A program made the translations under genes and the position numbers. The notes below the pieces were generated by a model. The model ran no database searches. It saw nothing but the letters and a program-made list of their open reading frames with translations, and was not told the DNA's origin. Of a DNA stretch of 59,784 nucleotides, positions 32,357 through 42,007 are shown piece by piece. Position 1 is the first letter of the stretch. Every line of letters starts with the position of its first letter. Source of the DNA: Ruminococcus sp. (GTDB taxonomy: Bacteria; Bacillota; Clostridia; Oscillospirales; Ruminococcaceae); NCBI GenBank assembly GCA_017542125.1, contig JAFXXU010000001.1, forward strand, positions 1 through 59,784, written 5' to 3'.

Positions 32357-33553
32357 ATGAAAAAGTTTACTTACGTTGCCAAGGACGCCTCGGGAAAGAC
32401 CGTCAAAGGCACCCTGGAAGCGGAAGACGCGCAGGAAGTCCTTGAAAAAACCCATGATCAAGGCCTGTTCCTCGTAAGCTACACAGAGGCTCTGGGAGGC
32501 GGAAAGAAAAACTCCTACAAGTTCTCTACCAAGAAGCTGGCGTTTTCCTGCCGTCAGCTGGCTGCGATGATGACTTCGGGTCTGACCATCGTAAGAGCGC
32601 TCGACATCCTTTATAAGGAAGAAGAGCACAAGGGCGCCAAAGCGGCGTGGCTCGGTGTTTACGAGGACGTAAACAAGGGCTCTACCTTTACCGACGCGCT
32701 GAGGACCAGGCTCGGTACCTTCCCCGACTTCTTCATCTCAATGGTGGATGCGGGCGAGACTTCCGGTACCCTGGATATCACGATGCAGCGTCTGTCGGAC
32801 TACTACGCAAATTCCAACAAGCTGAACAACAAGGTCAAAAGTGCAAGTATATACCCTATCATACTCGGTATACTCTGTATCGCTATGGTAATCGGTATGT
32901 TCACGTTCATTATGCCGCAGTTCGCCGGAATGATGGAAGAAGACAAGATGAACGGCCTTTCCAAGGCGCTGTTCGCCTTCAGTGACTTCTTCAAGGACAA
33001 GTGGTACGTTCTGCTGATAGCGCTGATCGTTATCGTGGTAGGCATCATCTACGGCCTGAAGGTCGAGTCGGTAAGGCTGTGGTTCGATAGGGTCAAGATC
33101 AAAATGCCCGCCGTCGGGCCCCTTATGGTCAAGATCTATGAGGGCCGTTTCGCAAGAACCCTTTCCTCGCTTTATTCGAGCGGTATCTCAATGGTAGAGT
33201 GCCTTGAGCGTTCTTCCAAGATACTGGGCAACACATATGTTGATAAGTGCTTTATCCAGGTAGTTGACGAAGTCAAGCAGGGCGCGCCCCTTTCGCAGTC
33301 TCTTGTAAAGACCGAGATCTTCGAGGGAATGTTCTGCTCGATCATATACGTCGGCGAAGAGTCCGGTGCTCTTGATGAGATCCTTGAAAAGGCCGCTGAC
33401 TTCTATGAGGAAGAGGCGGACTCCGCAGTAGAGAGACTTGTAGGACTTATGGAACCTCTGATGATCATCATCATGGGTGTCGCAGTAGGTCTTTGCCTCG
33501 CGGGTATATTCCCACTGCTCTACGGCAGCTTCGAGGGTATCGAGAACTCGTAA
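32357..33553 (+). CDS. pilC: Type IV pilus inner-membrane platform protein PilC
   Basis: A 398-residue GspF/PilC-family protein. The first half begins with YVAKDASGKTVKGTLEAED and KLAFSCRQLAAMMTSGLTIVRAL. The repeat of the domain in the second half has RTLSSLYSSGISMVECLERSS. Membrane helices are near residues 170-195, 215-235 and 370-395. It sits under the pilin base and couples to the PilB and PilT motors encoded 10 kb on. The start follows GTGGAGGTGTAACCAGAAAA. It is the first gene of the pilus operon. Confidence 0.95.
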   Translation: MKKFTYVAKDASGKTVKGTLEAEDAQEVLEKTHDQGLFLVSYTEALGGGKKNSYKFSTKKLAFSCRQLAAMMTSGLTIVRALDILYKEEEHKGAKAAWLGVYEDVNKGSTFTDALRTRLGTFPDFFISMVDAGETSGTLDITMQRLSDYYANSNKLNNKVKSASIYPIILGILCIAMVIGMFTFIMPQFAGMMEEDKMNGLSKALFAFSDFFKDKWYVLLIALIVIVVGIIYGLKVESVRLWFDRVKIKMPAVGPLMVKIYEGRFARTLSSLYSSGISMVECLERSSKILGNTYVDKCFIQVVDEVKQGAPLSQSLVKTEIFEGMFCSIIYVGEESGALDEILEKAADFYEEEADSAVERLVGLMEPLMIIIMGVAVGLCLAGIFPLLYGSFEGIENS

Positions 33554-33593
33554 TAACAGTAAACTTATTTATCTTGAATGGAGTGAAGAATAA

Positions 33594-35096
33594 ATGCTGT
33601 CATTTGATATTTCAGACAGACAAGTACACATCGTTAAGGGCGAGAATGCCGGCGGCAAGATCAAGATCGACAAGTCGCTGACAGTTGATGTCCCCGAGGA
33701 AATGATAATGAACGGAGAGGTCATCAACCTCTCCGGCCTTGCGGATCTTCTGGTTTCCAACCTTAAGGCCGAGCTGATGATGGATAAGGACGCTATCGTG
33801 ACCTTCTCCTCCAGCAATATCGTATTCAAGGAACTTGTGGTCCCCAAGGCCAAGAGCAATGAGTTCCTGCAGATGGTGCAGAACCATATGTCCCAGGAAA
33901 TGGGTATCTCAAATGAGTATTCCATTTCGTATACCGTCGTAGGCGAAGCGGGCGAGGATAACCCCGGCTCCGTAAAGGTGCTGGCTACCGCCTGCCCCAG
34001 CGCGATCGTAGAGTCCTTCAGAAAGCTCTTCAGCATCATGTCGATCTCGCTCAAGTCGGTAAACATCAGCTGCAACTCGATCTCCAGAATCGTGCTCGCA
34101 GATAAGAGCAACAACGAGAAGATGCCTCTCCTCGTTTGCCAGCTCGACGATAACTTCCTCGGCCTGACCCTCTTCGAGAACGGCCAGATGGCATTCGCAA
34201 GATACGTTCCCATCGATCCCTCGGATTACGACCAGGAAGACTACGTTACCGAGGCCCTCAACGAGAACATCTTCAGAATGGAGCAGTTCAATAAGGCCAG
34301 AGGCGGCCCGGGACTTGACCACGTTATCCTCTACGGTAAGATCGTTGACTATATCAAGCTCGTTGACTCCCTCGACGGTATGGATATCAAGGCTTCGATC
34401 CTCGGAGTTCCCGCCCAGATCACCGGCTATGAGAACTTTGAGTTCACCGTATTCGCAAACGCTATCGGTTCTCTGTATAAGAGAAATAAGCAGACCGAGC
34501 GTATCAACCTCCTGGAGATCGATACCGCTACCGGCAAGACCTCTGAGGCTGCTACCGGCCTGCTGATCACCGCCGGCGTTATCATAGCTGCTTCCGCACT
34601 GGCTATCGGCGCTATCACCTTCTTCGTAAATATGAAGAAGAACGGCGTTGAGGAAGATACCGACAAGGTCAGGGAGGAGATCGTTAAGTGCGATGAGATC
34701 ATCGCAGCCAACAGAGTCCTCCACAACGGCCTTGATCAGGTCAACAGGTATAAGGCCATCGTTGAGAATGCCAAGAACAAGCTCGACGCTCTGCCTGTCC
34801 TGAAGAAGAAGATCTTTGAGGAGATCGATGAGGCTACCGATTCCAAGCCTGAGGGCGAAGAATATCATGCTAAGTATACCGGTCTTACTTACGATCAGTC
34901 AAGCGCTATCGTTACGATCTCGAACGTTCAGGTCGACGGTCAGCTGCAGGCTCCTGAGTTCGTAAGAGGTATTATGGCGCTGAACTACTTCAAGGCTGTA
35001 TCGTTCAACGGCTATAACGGTAAAGGTACAGAGGATGATCCCGTTACCATCGGATCCATGCAGATATATCTTAAGTCTGAGGAGGTTAACAAGTAA
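33594..35096 (+). CDS. pilM: PilM-PilN fusion, type IV pilus alignment protein
   Basis: A 500-residue protein. Residues 1-300 are an actin-like PilM fold: it opens MLSFDISDRQVHIVKG and continues with VTFSSSNIVFKELVVPK and a QLDDNFLGLTLFENGQ segment. A single membrane helix follows at about 322-345. An extracytoplasmic PilN-like domain with a coiled-coil start ends it. PilM and PilN are separate proteins in Gram-negative pili, where the PilN N-terminus binds PilM. Here they appear fused, as in GspL. It overlaps the next gene in the TAATG arrangement. Confidence 0.85.
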   Translation: MLSFDISDRQVHIVKGENAGGKIKIDKSLTVDVPEEMIMNGEVINLSGLADLLVSNLKAELMMDKDAIVTFSSSNIVFKELVVPKAKSNEFLQMVQNHMSQEMGISNEYSISYTVVGEAGEDNPGSVKVLATACPSAIVESFRKLFSIMSISLKSVNISCNSISRIVLADKSNNEKMPLLVCQLDDNFLGLTLFENGQMAFARYVPIDPSDYDQEDYVTEALNENIFRMEQFNKARGGPGLDHVILYGKIVDYIKLVDSLDGMDIKASILGVPAQITGYENFEFTVFANAIGSLYKRNKQTERINLLEIDTATGKTSEAATGLLITAGVIIAASALAIGAITFFVNMKKNGVEEDTDKVREEIVKCDEIIAANRVLHNGLDQVNRYKAIVENAKNKLDALPVLKKKIFEEIDEATDSKPEGEEYHAKYTGLTYDQSSAIVTISNVQVDGQLQAPEFVRGIMALNYFKAVSFNGYNGKGTEDDPVTIGSMQIYLKSEEVNK

Positions 35097-35824
35097 TGAA
35101 ACTGAGTTATCGTGATAAGGTAGTACTTATCGTATTGCTTGTAATAGCGATCTGGGTAGTTGGTGTCATGTATTTCATCAAGCCCAAGTTCGAGGAGCTT
35201 GACACAGCCAATAAGGAATATGACGAGCAGGTCACCCTTCTCAATAAAAAGAAAGACGAGATAAAGCAGGATGAGGGTCTGAAGGAAAAGGTCAATACTG
35301 CTTACAACGAAGTAGTTGCTCTCGCTGACAACTTCTATGACAAGATGACCACCGATGAGGTCAGCACCACCATCGATAACATCCTCGACGAGGATGAGAT
35401 CACCAACGCTAACCTGAACATCTCCCAGTATTCTCAGGTGACCCTGGCCTACATCGACAATTCGCCTCAGGCGATCTCCACCGATGTCGACAGGATCGCT
35501 TCTGAGAGCCAGAAGCTCGGTGTTGATACCGCTGCTGAGGATGAGAACGCATCCGATGAAGAGAATGCTGCGCTCTCTCAGGGCCCTGTTCTCGTTCCTG
35601 CTTACACCATCGACTTCAATTACAGCTGTGAGCTCGAGAACCTCCAGTCCTTCCTTGATAAGCTCCTTACAAGGAACCAGAAGAGCCTCGTTGTTACCTC
35701 CTGCAGCATCACTGACATCAACGAAGATGTTATTGAAGGCAGCATGACTCTCGTTCTTATGATGATGCCCAGAATGGCTAATCCTCTTGAGAAGAACGCT
35801 GAGGCAGCAGCGCTCGCTTCCTAA
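35096..35824 (+). CDS. pilO: PilO-like type IV pilus protein
   Basis: A 242-residue protein with a single N-terminal membrane helix (VVLIVLLVIAIWVVGVMYFI), a coiled-coil (EELDTANKEYDEQVTLLNKK), and a small alpha/beta C-terminal domain. That layout is typical of PilO/GspM. Its start codon overlaps the pilMN stop (TAATG), so the two are co-translated and probably form a heterodimer. An acidic insertion near residue 145 (AAEDENASDEENAAL) is peculiar to this protein. Call from architecture and order, since PilO sequences are poorly conserved. Confidence 0.78.
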   Translation: MKLSYRDKVVLIVLLVIAIWVVGVMYFIKPKFEELDTANKEYDEQVTLLNKKKDEIKQDEGLKEKVNTAYNEVVALADNFYDKMTTDEVSTTIDNILDEDEITNANLNISQYSQVTLAYIDNSPQAISTDVDRIASESQKLGVDTAAEDENASDEENAALSQGPVLVPAYTIDFNYSCELENLQSFLDKLLTRNQKSLVVTSCSITDINEDVIEGSMTLVLMMMPRMANPLEKNAEAAALAS

Positions 35825-35829
35825 TCAAA

Positions 35830-35875
35830 TAATACTTTTCGGTAGGTGGAAGGCGTAAAGCCTTCTGCCGAAAAG
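35830..35875 (+). repeat. Intra-cluster hairpin
   Basis: ACTTTTCGG with GAAGGC pairs with GCCTTC and CCGAAAAGT in the gap after pilO. No T-run follows, so it may be an mRNA processing or partial attenuation point before the pilin genes. Confidence 0.6.
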
Positions 35876-35933
35876 TGTTATATTTCGGAAAGAATTGAAT
35901 TGAAAACTGAATTATGAGGGAAAGGTGGTAAAC

Positions 35934-38486
35934 ATGAAAAGAATCAAAGCAAATCTTAAAGGATCGGTTCTTATCACTGTTGTATGTATCACAACGGTGT
36001 GTATGATACTGGTCGCTACTGCTTTGAAGCTGGCAACGTACACGCATACGGAATCAACAAAGAACGTCAGCAAGACACAGGCACAGGTAATGTCTGAAAA
36101 GTATCTTCAGTATTTCCTGAGCTCTGAGATCTTCCGCGTTCAGGATCCAAAGACCAAGCAGATCGTGATCAGCTATGACGCTCTCAACGATCTGGCAGCA
36201 GCAACATCCCAGGAATCTCCCAACATCGTAGACATTTCTCTGCTCGACCAGAGCAAGCTTTCCAATCTCCAGTCCGACGAGCTCGGCGGCACCTGCAAGA
36301 TATACATCTATAAAAACGGTGAGGGTATCTATGTAGAGTCCGTTGCTACCTACGGCGGAGAGAGTATGTCCTCCAAGGCATACTTCAACGGCAAGCAGAA
36401 CAAGCCCTATGCATCCAACAACACCATCGAGACCACCGGCGGTTATACTCCTACCGAGTCTGCTTACCTCAACGGCGATACCCTTATCGAGGCAAACAAT
36501 GAGCTGGCAAACGACGGCTCGGTATCCAAGTATTACTATACCGCTATGCATAACAACAAGGGCGGCCTCACCTATAACGGCAACCATATGACCACTGCTA
36601 ACTACGTCCTCGGTAACAGCCCCGACGGTAACGATACCGAGATCACATTCTCTGACTCCGTTCAGCAGAAGATCCAGACCAAGGCGATCGCCCCGACCAT
36701 CACCGCATACGGCAATATTGTTGCAGATTATGTTAAAGTTAAAACCAGTGTGGGCAAGATCGACTATAACGGCCTCCGCGTGGGCCAGACCGGCAAGAAG
36801 AGAAACGACGATACCAAGACCGCGACCTACGGTGAAGACGGCCTCTCCAATAAGGACGGCTACATCAACTGCTTCGGCGCATTCATCCAGCCCGGTCACG
36901 GCGGATGCACGCTGGGCAGCCCCGCAGCTGGCAGCGATCCCCAAAAGGATATAGACCTTTACTGCTCCGTATGCGTTCTGGGCAACGGCGGAAGCGCTAC
37001 GCTGGCTAATTCCAGCGCAGCAGTATTATCGGCTGTAAAATCCGTTGTTTCAGACGGTTATTATTCCGACGGCAAGCAGTTCTCCATCGGCTGGCAGAAC
37101 AACAACAAGTACGATCAGTACGGCAACCTCTATGTTTACAAGGGCAAATCCGAGATGCAGTCCGGCGACCTCTTTGTGAATATGAACGGTGCTAACATCA
37201 ACGGCGACCTCTATGTTGAAGGCGATATCTATGTCATTGGCGGTAAGCTCAACGTCACCGGCAATATCTACCTCTCTCCTACTTCCAAGATCAGAGGCAA
37301 GGACGGTACTGTAAGAGACGCTTCCAATTACATCGACACCAAGGCTCTGGAGAGCGCTTCCGGTATTGAGTGCAGCAGCAAGGTAAAGGCACTCAAGAAG
37401 ACTGCCGATGTAAACAGCAGAAACTATCAGCCCGCTATGACCTATTCTCCCGGACTATTCGAGTACAAGAAGAACGATAACTCCACAGTAAGCCTGCCTG
37501 ATACTTATCTGGATGCAACTCCTAACGATATGTATTATGACAACAACGCTGATGCAAAGTATATCCGCACCAAGTACAAGAACGCTCTGGAGACTCCTCT
37601 TAAGAACAATGCGGTCTATTCCGACGATACTTCCACAAAGTATAACGGAAATCCCGATAATAAGACTGTTCAGATCGACAGGAGCTGCGTTATCACTCCC
37701 GCAGAGATGACTAACAATCAGTTCAAGCTGGAAGTTCTGCTCCACGGCAAGAACTATACCGGTACACCCGGCGTTCTCGGCGATGCAGGCTCCAAGGATA
37801 TCGTTGTAGCGCTCCCCGTTAACGGTTCTTCCCTGAATATGGCTATGCAGCTCAGAGTCAAGGAGGCTACCGGTGAGGGTGAGATCGAAGGCTATGTTTA
37901 CATCATGTTCTACGATCCCAGCGTTTTCGATCCTACCAAGCCCTCCGGCGATTCCAGCCACGCAGCCCTCTCTGATTATGTAAGCATTATGCCCAACAAG
38001 TCTCAGCAGGATGTAAACTGGCAGAAGAAGAGCTTCTACGGCAGAGCTGCTGAGCATAACACCAGCGCTATCGTTCCCATCGGCGATCAGAATAACAAGT
38101 ATGTTTCCATCGCTGATAAGGATTTCATCGCATTCAGCACTCTGGTATCCAATGCTCCGAGAAATATCACAGCAAGGACCTCCAGGATCATGATGCTGCT
38201 GGCTGACGGTATGACCCTCGGCTATTGGAACCAGAACGATTGCTGCATCCAGTGCCTGGTTTACGGCCCGAAGGCTACCTTTAACAGAAACTACCGCTGC
38301 GGTAACTCCGACACGAACCTGTTCTACGGTCAGGCTAAGGTAAGCAAGTACATTCTCACCGGCGACTACTCCAAGCTCACCACCGAGAATATCGCTCCTG
38401 CCAGCGGCTCGATCCTCGAGTACATCACAGCTAAGCAGAAGCAGGACGGTACACTGAAATTCCACTATTACTTCAGAGGCGAATAA
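35934..38486 (+). CDS. Large GspK/PilX-like pseudopilin
   Basis: An 850-residue protein whose first 45 residues are a class III-like prepilin leader and helix: ANLKG, then SVLITVVCITTVCMILVATA. The residue at mature position 5 is Thr, not Glu, as in GspK and PilX, which cap the pilus tip. The remaining 800 residues are extracellular. They hold a Gly/Asn-rich beta-helical or bactofilin-like stretch near 405-445 (INGDLYVEGDIYVIGGKLNV) and several Cys. The ATG at 35934 follows AGGTGG. This size is far above normal pilins of 150-200. It may be the adhesin at the tip. Confidence 0.75.
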   Translation: MKRIKANLKGSVLITVVCITTVCMILVATALKLATYTHTESTKNVSKTQAQVMSEKYLQYFLSSEIFRVQDPKTKQIVISYDALNDLAAATSQESPNIVDISLLDQSKLSNLQSDELGGTCKIYIYKNGEGIYVESVATYGGESMSSKAYFNGKQNKPYASNNTIETTGGYTPTESAYLNGDTLIEANNELANDGSVSKYYYTAMHNNKGGLTYNGNHMTTANYVLGNSPDGNDTEITFSDSVQQKIQTKAIAPTITAYGNIVADYVKVKTSVGKIDYNGLRVGQTGKKRNDDTKTATYGEDGLSNKDGYINCFGAFIQPGHGGCTLGSPAAGSDPQKDIDLYCSVCVLGNGGSATLANSSAAVLSAVKSVVSDGYYSDGKQFSIGWQNNNKYDQYGNLYVYKGKSEMQSGDLFVNMNGANINGDLYVEGDIYVIGGKLNVTGNIYLSPTSKIRGKDGTVRDASNYIDTKALESASGIECSSKVKALKKTADVNSRNYQPAMTYSPGLFEYKKNDNSTVSLPDTYLDATPNDMYYDNNADAKYIRTKYKNALETPLKNNAVYSDDTSTKYNGNPDNKTVQIDRSCVITPAEMTNNQFKLEVLLHGKNYTGTPGVLGDAGSKDIVVALPVNGSSLNMAMQLRVKEATGEGEIEGYVYIMFYDPSVFDPTKPSGDSSHAALSDYVSIMPNKSQQDVNWQKKSFYGRAAEHNTSAIVPIGDQNNKYVSIADKDFIAFSTLVSNAPRNITARTSRIMMLLADGMTLGYWNQNDCCIQCLVYGPKATFNRNYRCGNSDTNLFYGQAKVSKYILTGDYSKLTTENIAPASGSILEYITAKQKQDGTLKFHYYFRGE

Positions 38487-38504
38487 TCGAAAGGGGGATC
38501 ATTT

Positions 38505-39269
38505 ATGAAAAAGAATAAAATGCTCTCTCAAGGTATGACGCTCGTTGAAGTAATGATCTCGGTAATAATCTTTGCAATACTTGCGAGCTCTATCCTTGCG
38601 GTAATTGCAGCAGCCAATAAGATGTCAAACAAAAGCCGTATGCGCGATAAGGAGCTGGCCGGTCAGGCGAATATCGTTTCAAAGAAATCCGCCGACGATA
38701 TGCTCCTTATCGGAGATACCGATAAAGGCTACACCATCAGGTTCTCTCCCGAGAGAAACACAAACACCTCGACGGCTAATGTCGATGTCGGCAACATCTA
38801 CGTTTGGCGCTCCAATAAGGGCTCCTTCGGAGAAGAGTTCGGCTTCCAGGTGAAGACCCTGGCCGGAAAGGACATCACCGGCCTTAACGTAGACCCCGAG
38901 AATCTCCAGGATGACGAGTATATGTTCTCGTTCACCAACAATTACTATGAGAACGTTACCATTGAGATCAACATCAAGGACGGTCTGATCTTTGAGGGCG
39001 TAAGAGGAGCCGACGGCTACAGACACCCCTCACAGACCTACATCAGAACAGTAGAGCCGGGCAGAAGCATCAACTTCGGCTACTACAAGCAGAACTACAA
39101 CAACAGCAACGATCTGACCATTGACCTTACGACCGCTTCCTATAACACCGACAGCGTTGTGGTCAATCCGGGATCCATCGATCCTGATAAGAGAACGATC
39201 AGTATCGCATTCGAGCAGGCCGGTTCTACCGATCCTTCATTGGTAGTTGACGGACCTAAATATGATTAA
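38505..39269 (+). CDS. Type IV prepilin, PilV/GspI-like minor pilin
   Basis: A 254-residue prepilin. The cleavage motif reads SQG followed by MTLVEVMIS, with glutamate at mature position 5 as required for assembly. A long helix continues to about residue 60. The exported part has a beta-rich domain with no recognised fold. The start follows AAAGGGGGATCATTT and lies 18 bp after the GspK-like gene. Together with its neighbours it probably forms a priming or tip complex. Confidence 0.85.
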   Translation: MKKNKMLSQGMTLVEVMISVIIFAILASSILAVIAAANKMSNKSRMRDKELAGQANIVSKKSADDMLLIGDTDKGYTIRFSPERNTNTSTANVDVGNIYVWRSNKGSFGEEFGFQVKTLAGKDITGLNVDPENLQDDEYMFSFTNNYYENVTIEINIKDGLIFEGVRGADGYRHPSQTYIRTVEPGRSINFGYYKQNYNNSNDLTIDLTTASYNTDSVVVNPGSIDPDKRTISIAFEQAGSTDPSLVVDGPKYD

Positions 39270-39287
39270 GCGGAGGGAGGAAAAGCT

Positions 39288-41819
39288 ATGAGATCAAAAG
39301 TTAAAGGCTTTACCCTCGTCGAGCTGATAGTTGTTATCGCACTTATGGGCATTATAATGGCCGGTGTGTTCTCCATCATCCAGCCTACCGCAAGAATGAC
39401 TTCCAGGATCAACAGCACCAAGAATGAGGAGACTGCTGCTTTCCAGGTTACACGTTCCCTGAACAGCATCCTCAGCTATGCTACCAAGGTCACGATCTAT
39501 GGCGTCAACGAGGGCGATACTGTTCCCAAGCCCTCTAACCCCACGGATTATAACTATGTTTACATCATTGATAACGTAAACGCCAGAAGCCTTTCCAAGA
39601 AGGGCGCCAAGGGTATAATCTACAGGGCCAACTTCAACGGCAGCACAGGGATCATCGGATCCAAAGAAGTGGTAGGTCAGGAACCCCTCCTCGGTGAGGA
39701 TAATTTCAAGATCACCATAGATGAGTACGGTGCCGGAGTTGACAATAACTACATCATGCTCAACTTCGAGTGTTCACCTATGATCCCCGACGAAACGGGC
39801 GATGCTTATGAACCCGACAGCAGTCAGAAGTATTATTACAGGAACTCCATCGAGTTCATCAACATCAATCAGAAGAATACTCTGAACAACGGAGCTAAGT
39901 TCATGCTCACGGTGGACTCCAGCGTGGAAGAAAAGTCGGATTACTATTATATCTACTTTATGCCCGCTACCAAGACCCTGATCACCGATGCATCAAGCTC
40001 TGAATCCTCCGAGGAATCTTCGGAAGAGGAATCTTCTGAGGAGGAATCCTCTGAGGTCGAGACTAAGACCGTTACCTTTGAGGGCCTTGGAACTAGGACT
40101 CTGAAGAGCAACGGCCTCAACTGGCCCAACATCGACGACCCCGCAAAAACCGATATTACCAAGGATAAGTACGCATCCTATTGGGTAGATGCCAGCGGCA
40201 GACGCGCCGATGAAATGACCTTCGACGATATCTCCGATACAACGACATTCTATCTGGGATATGAGACGAAGGCGACCGTTCAGTTCTATGATTTCAAGAA
40301 TCTCCCCTACGGAGCTGCTCAGTATGTAGCGGCAGGCTACAAGCCCGTTGCACCCACAACTACTCCCGATCCTCCGAACGGCGACACAGAGATCTTCGAT
40401 GAGTGGGTACAGGCTGTGACCTATGATTCCCTCGATAAAGTGATCATCGAGAACGGTGAGACCTACAAGTTTATCCCCACCCTCAAGACTAAGCCCACAA
40501 ACGAGGAAGAGGCTAAGCAGGTAACGATTAAGTATCATTACCTTACCACCTTCTACGGTAACATCAGATACTCCAATACGATTTCGATCAACGGTCAGCT
40601 GAACTCAGGGTATCAGAATAACAACGTCTACAAGAATATCGGCGAAGTTGATACACTTGTATATAAAGACCAATCGTCAATAGACTGCTATGTGGCAACA
40701 TACGACAAGTATTATGCCCAGCCAGTACAGCCTAATAAGAACAGTATCAAAGACGGCGATACCGTTGATCTGTATGTATACTATGATGATAATGGGGCAA
40801 TGCACGTCGATACGTCAATACCGTCGTATCTCAAGAAGACAAGTGTAAAGATCCATATCGTTGACGATATGGGAACCAATGTTTTCACGATCGGCTCCAA
40901 GGTAAGCAAAGTAAGAGCGGATTTTGATATCAACGGTAAAAACGGCGTTGTTATCATTCCGACTAAGCCTGAGGAAACAGAGCAGTTCTACACCATCGGT
41001 GCAAGCAAGGGCGATACGATCACAATGACGATCAGATCCCCGATCAATGTAAGCATCGGTACCGCAAGCATAGCTATTGATAACGACGGCCTCGATAAGG
41101 AATACTGGTACACCGGCGTTCCTTTCAAGGGCAAGAGTTTCTCCAAGAGCGAGGTCGGTGAGTACAGCGTAGTTACTATCAACTTCATTGATGCCTGCCC
41201 GAACGCCAACGGTATCAATATCTGGGACGGCTCCACCGATGCTAACCCCAGGATCTGGATCAAGGACTCCGGCAGCGCAACTGCCATTGACAAGACCGAT
41301 CAGCTGTTCAGCTTCGGCGGTGCTGTAGGTACAGCAGGCTCTACCGTGAAGTTTGCGATATTCCAGCAGACAGGTATCGGCAACGGCCTGATGAACAAGG
41401 AAGGCTACAAGTTGATCTTTTGCAGCACCACTACCACGTATAATTACACCAACGCAGGCGGGTTTGTACCCGTTTCCGGAGACGAGCCTGATGAGACCGA
41501 CCTTTGCGACGCATCAATTGAGATGCAGGGCAACTGGGGCGTAAGAGTTATTCTGAAGAATAACACCGGCAATAACCTGACCGGTGCTCATAAGATAGTT
41601 CTTACCACGGAATCAACAGTTACCAATTCCGGCGCAAGCGGTGATAAGTGGGGTTCACTCACATACGACAATGCTTCTGTCGGCACCATTACATCCGACG
41701 GCAACGAGATCACTATTGAGTTCAACCTCTCTGGTTTCGCAAATGGCGCAGAAAAGGATTTCTATTTCAAGCCTTCTATGAGCGGAACCTACAATGTTAC
41801 CGGTGTTAAGGTAATCTGA
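39288..41819 (+). CDS. Giant type IV prepilin with Ser/Glu linker and beta-rich domains
   Basis: An 843-residue prepilin. KVKG then FTLVELIVVIALMG is a textbook cleavage site, with Glu5 and methylated Phe1. A globular pilin part ends near residue 230. It is followed by a 22-residue linker of Ser and Glu (234-255). A series of beta-rich extracellular domains follows, including one that resembles InlB-type repeats (ATVQFYDF, GAAQYVAAGYKP). The last 100 residues are an immunoglobulin- or CBM-like fold (NWGVRVILKNNTGNNLTG). The start follows GGAGGGAGGAAAAGCT. It could display a binding domain on the pilus surface. No small major pilin is seen in the cluster. Confidence 0.82.
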   Translation: MRSKVKGFTLVELIVVIALMGIIMAGVFSIIQPTARMTSRINSTKNEETAAFQVTRSLNSILSYATKVTIYGVNEGDTVPKPSNPTDYNYVYIIDNVNARSLSKKGAKGIIYRANFNGSTGIIGSKEVVGQEPLLGEDNFKITIDEYGAGVDNNYIMLNFECSPMIPDETGDAYEPDSSQKYYYRNSIEFININQKNTLNNGAKFMLTVDSSVEEKSDYYYIYFMPATKTLITDASSSESSEESSEEESSEEESSEVETKTVTFEGLGTRTLKSNGLNWPNIDDPAKTDITKDKYASYWVDASGRRADEMTFDDISDTTTFYLGYETKATVQFYDFKNLPYGAAQYVAAGYKPVAPTTTPDPPNGDTEIFDEWVQAVTYDSLDKVIIENGETYKFIPTLKTKPTNEEEAKQVTIKYHYLTTFYGNIRYSNTISINGQLNSGYQNNNVYKNIGEVDTLVYKDQSSIDCYVATYDKYYAQPVQPNKNSIKDGDTVDLYVYYDDNGAMHVDTSIPSYLKKTSVKIHIVDDMGTNVFTIGSKVSKVRADFDINGKNGVVIIPTKPEETEQFYTIGASKGDTITMTIRSPINVSIGTASIAIDNDGLDKEYWYTGVPFKGKSFSKSEVGEYSVVTINFIDACPNANGINIWDGSTDANPRIWIKDSGSATAIDKTDQLFSFGGAVGTAGSTVKFAIFQQTGIGNGLMNKEGYKLIFCSTTTTYNYTNAGGFVPVSGDEPDETDLCDASIEMQGNWGVRVILKNNTGNNLTGAHKIVLTTESTVTNSGASGDKWGSLTYDNASVGTITSDGNEITIEFNLSGFANGAEKDFYFKPSMSGTYNVTGVKVI

Positions 41820-41835
41820 CGACTAATTTTCACAG

Positions 41836-41898
41836 GCGGCTCGCAAGAGCCGCTTGCTGAAAAAGCCCCCTCGGGTGCGAGCCCGGGAGGACTTTTTG
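41836..41898 (+). terminator. Terminator region of the pilus operon
   Basis: GCGGCTC and GAGCCGC form a hairpin with a GCAA tetraloop (41836-41853). A second hairpin, AAAAAGCCCCCTCGGG against CCCGGGAGGACTTTTT, follows (41859-41897). Two more stems (about 41940-41990) lie before the convergent pilD gene and may serve it. Confidence 0.75.
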
Positions 41899-42007
41899 AG
41901 CAAAGGATGTGAACAAGCCCGTTTTCAGGGCATAAGAATACCGCTCCCGGAGGAGCGGCTTACAAGCTGCTTGAGGGCAGCGTTTTTGTGCGCATTTTCA
42001 GGAGGTC

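Noticed and set aside
36054-36944. 296-residue minus-strand frame in the giant pseudopilin gene
   Set aside because: Shadow of a frame with prepilin leader, ribosome site and operon context.
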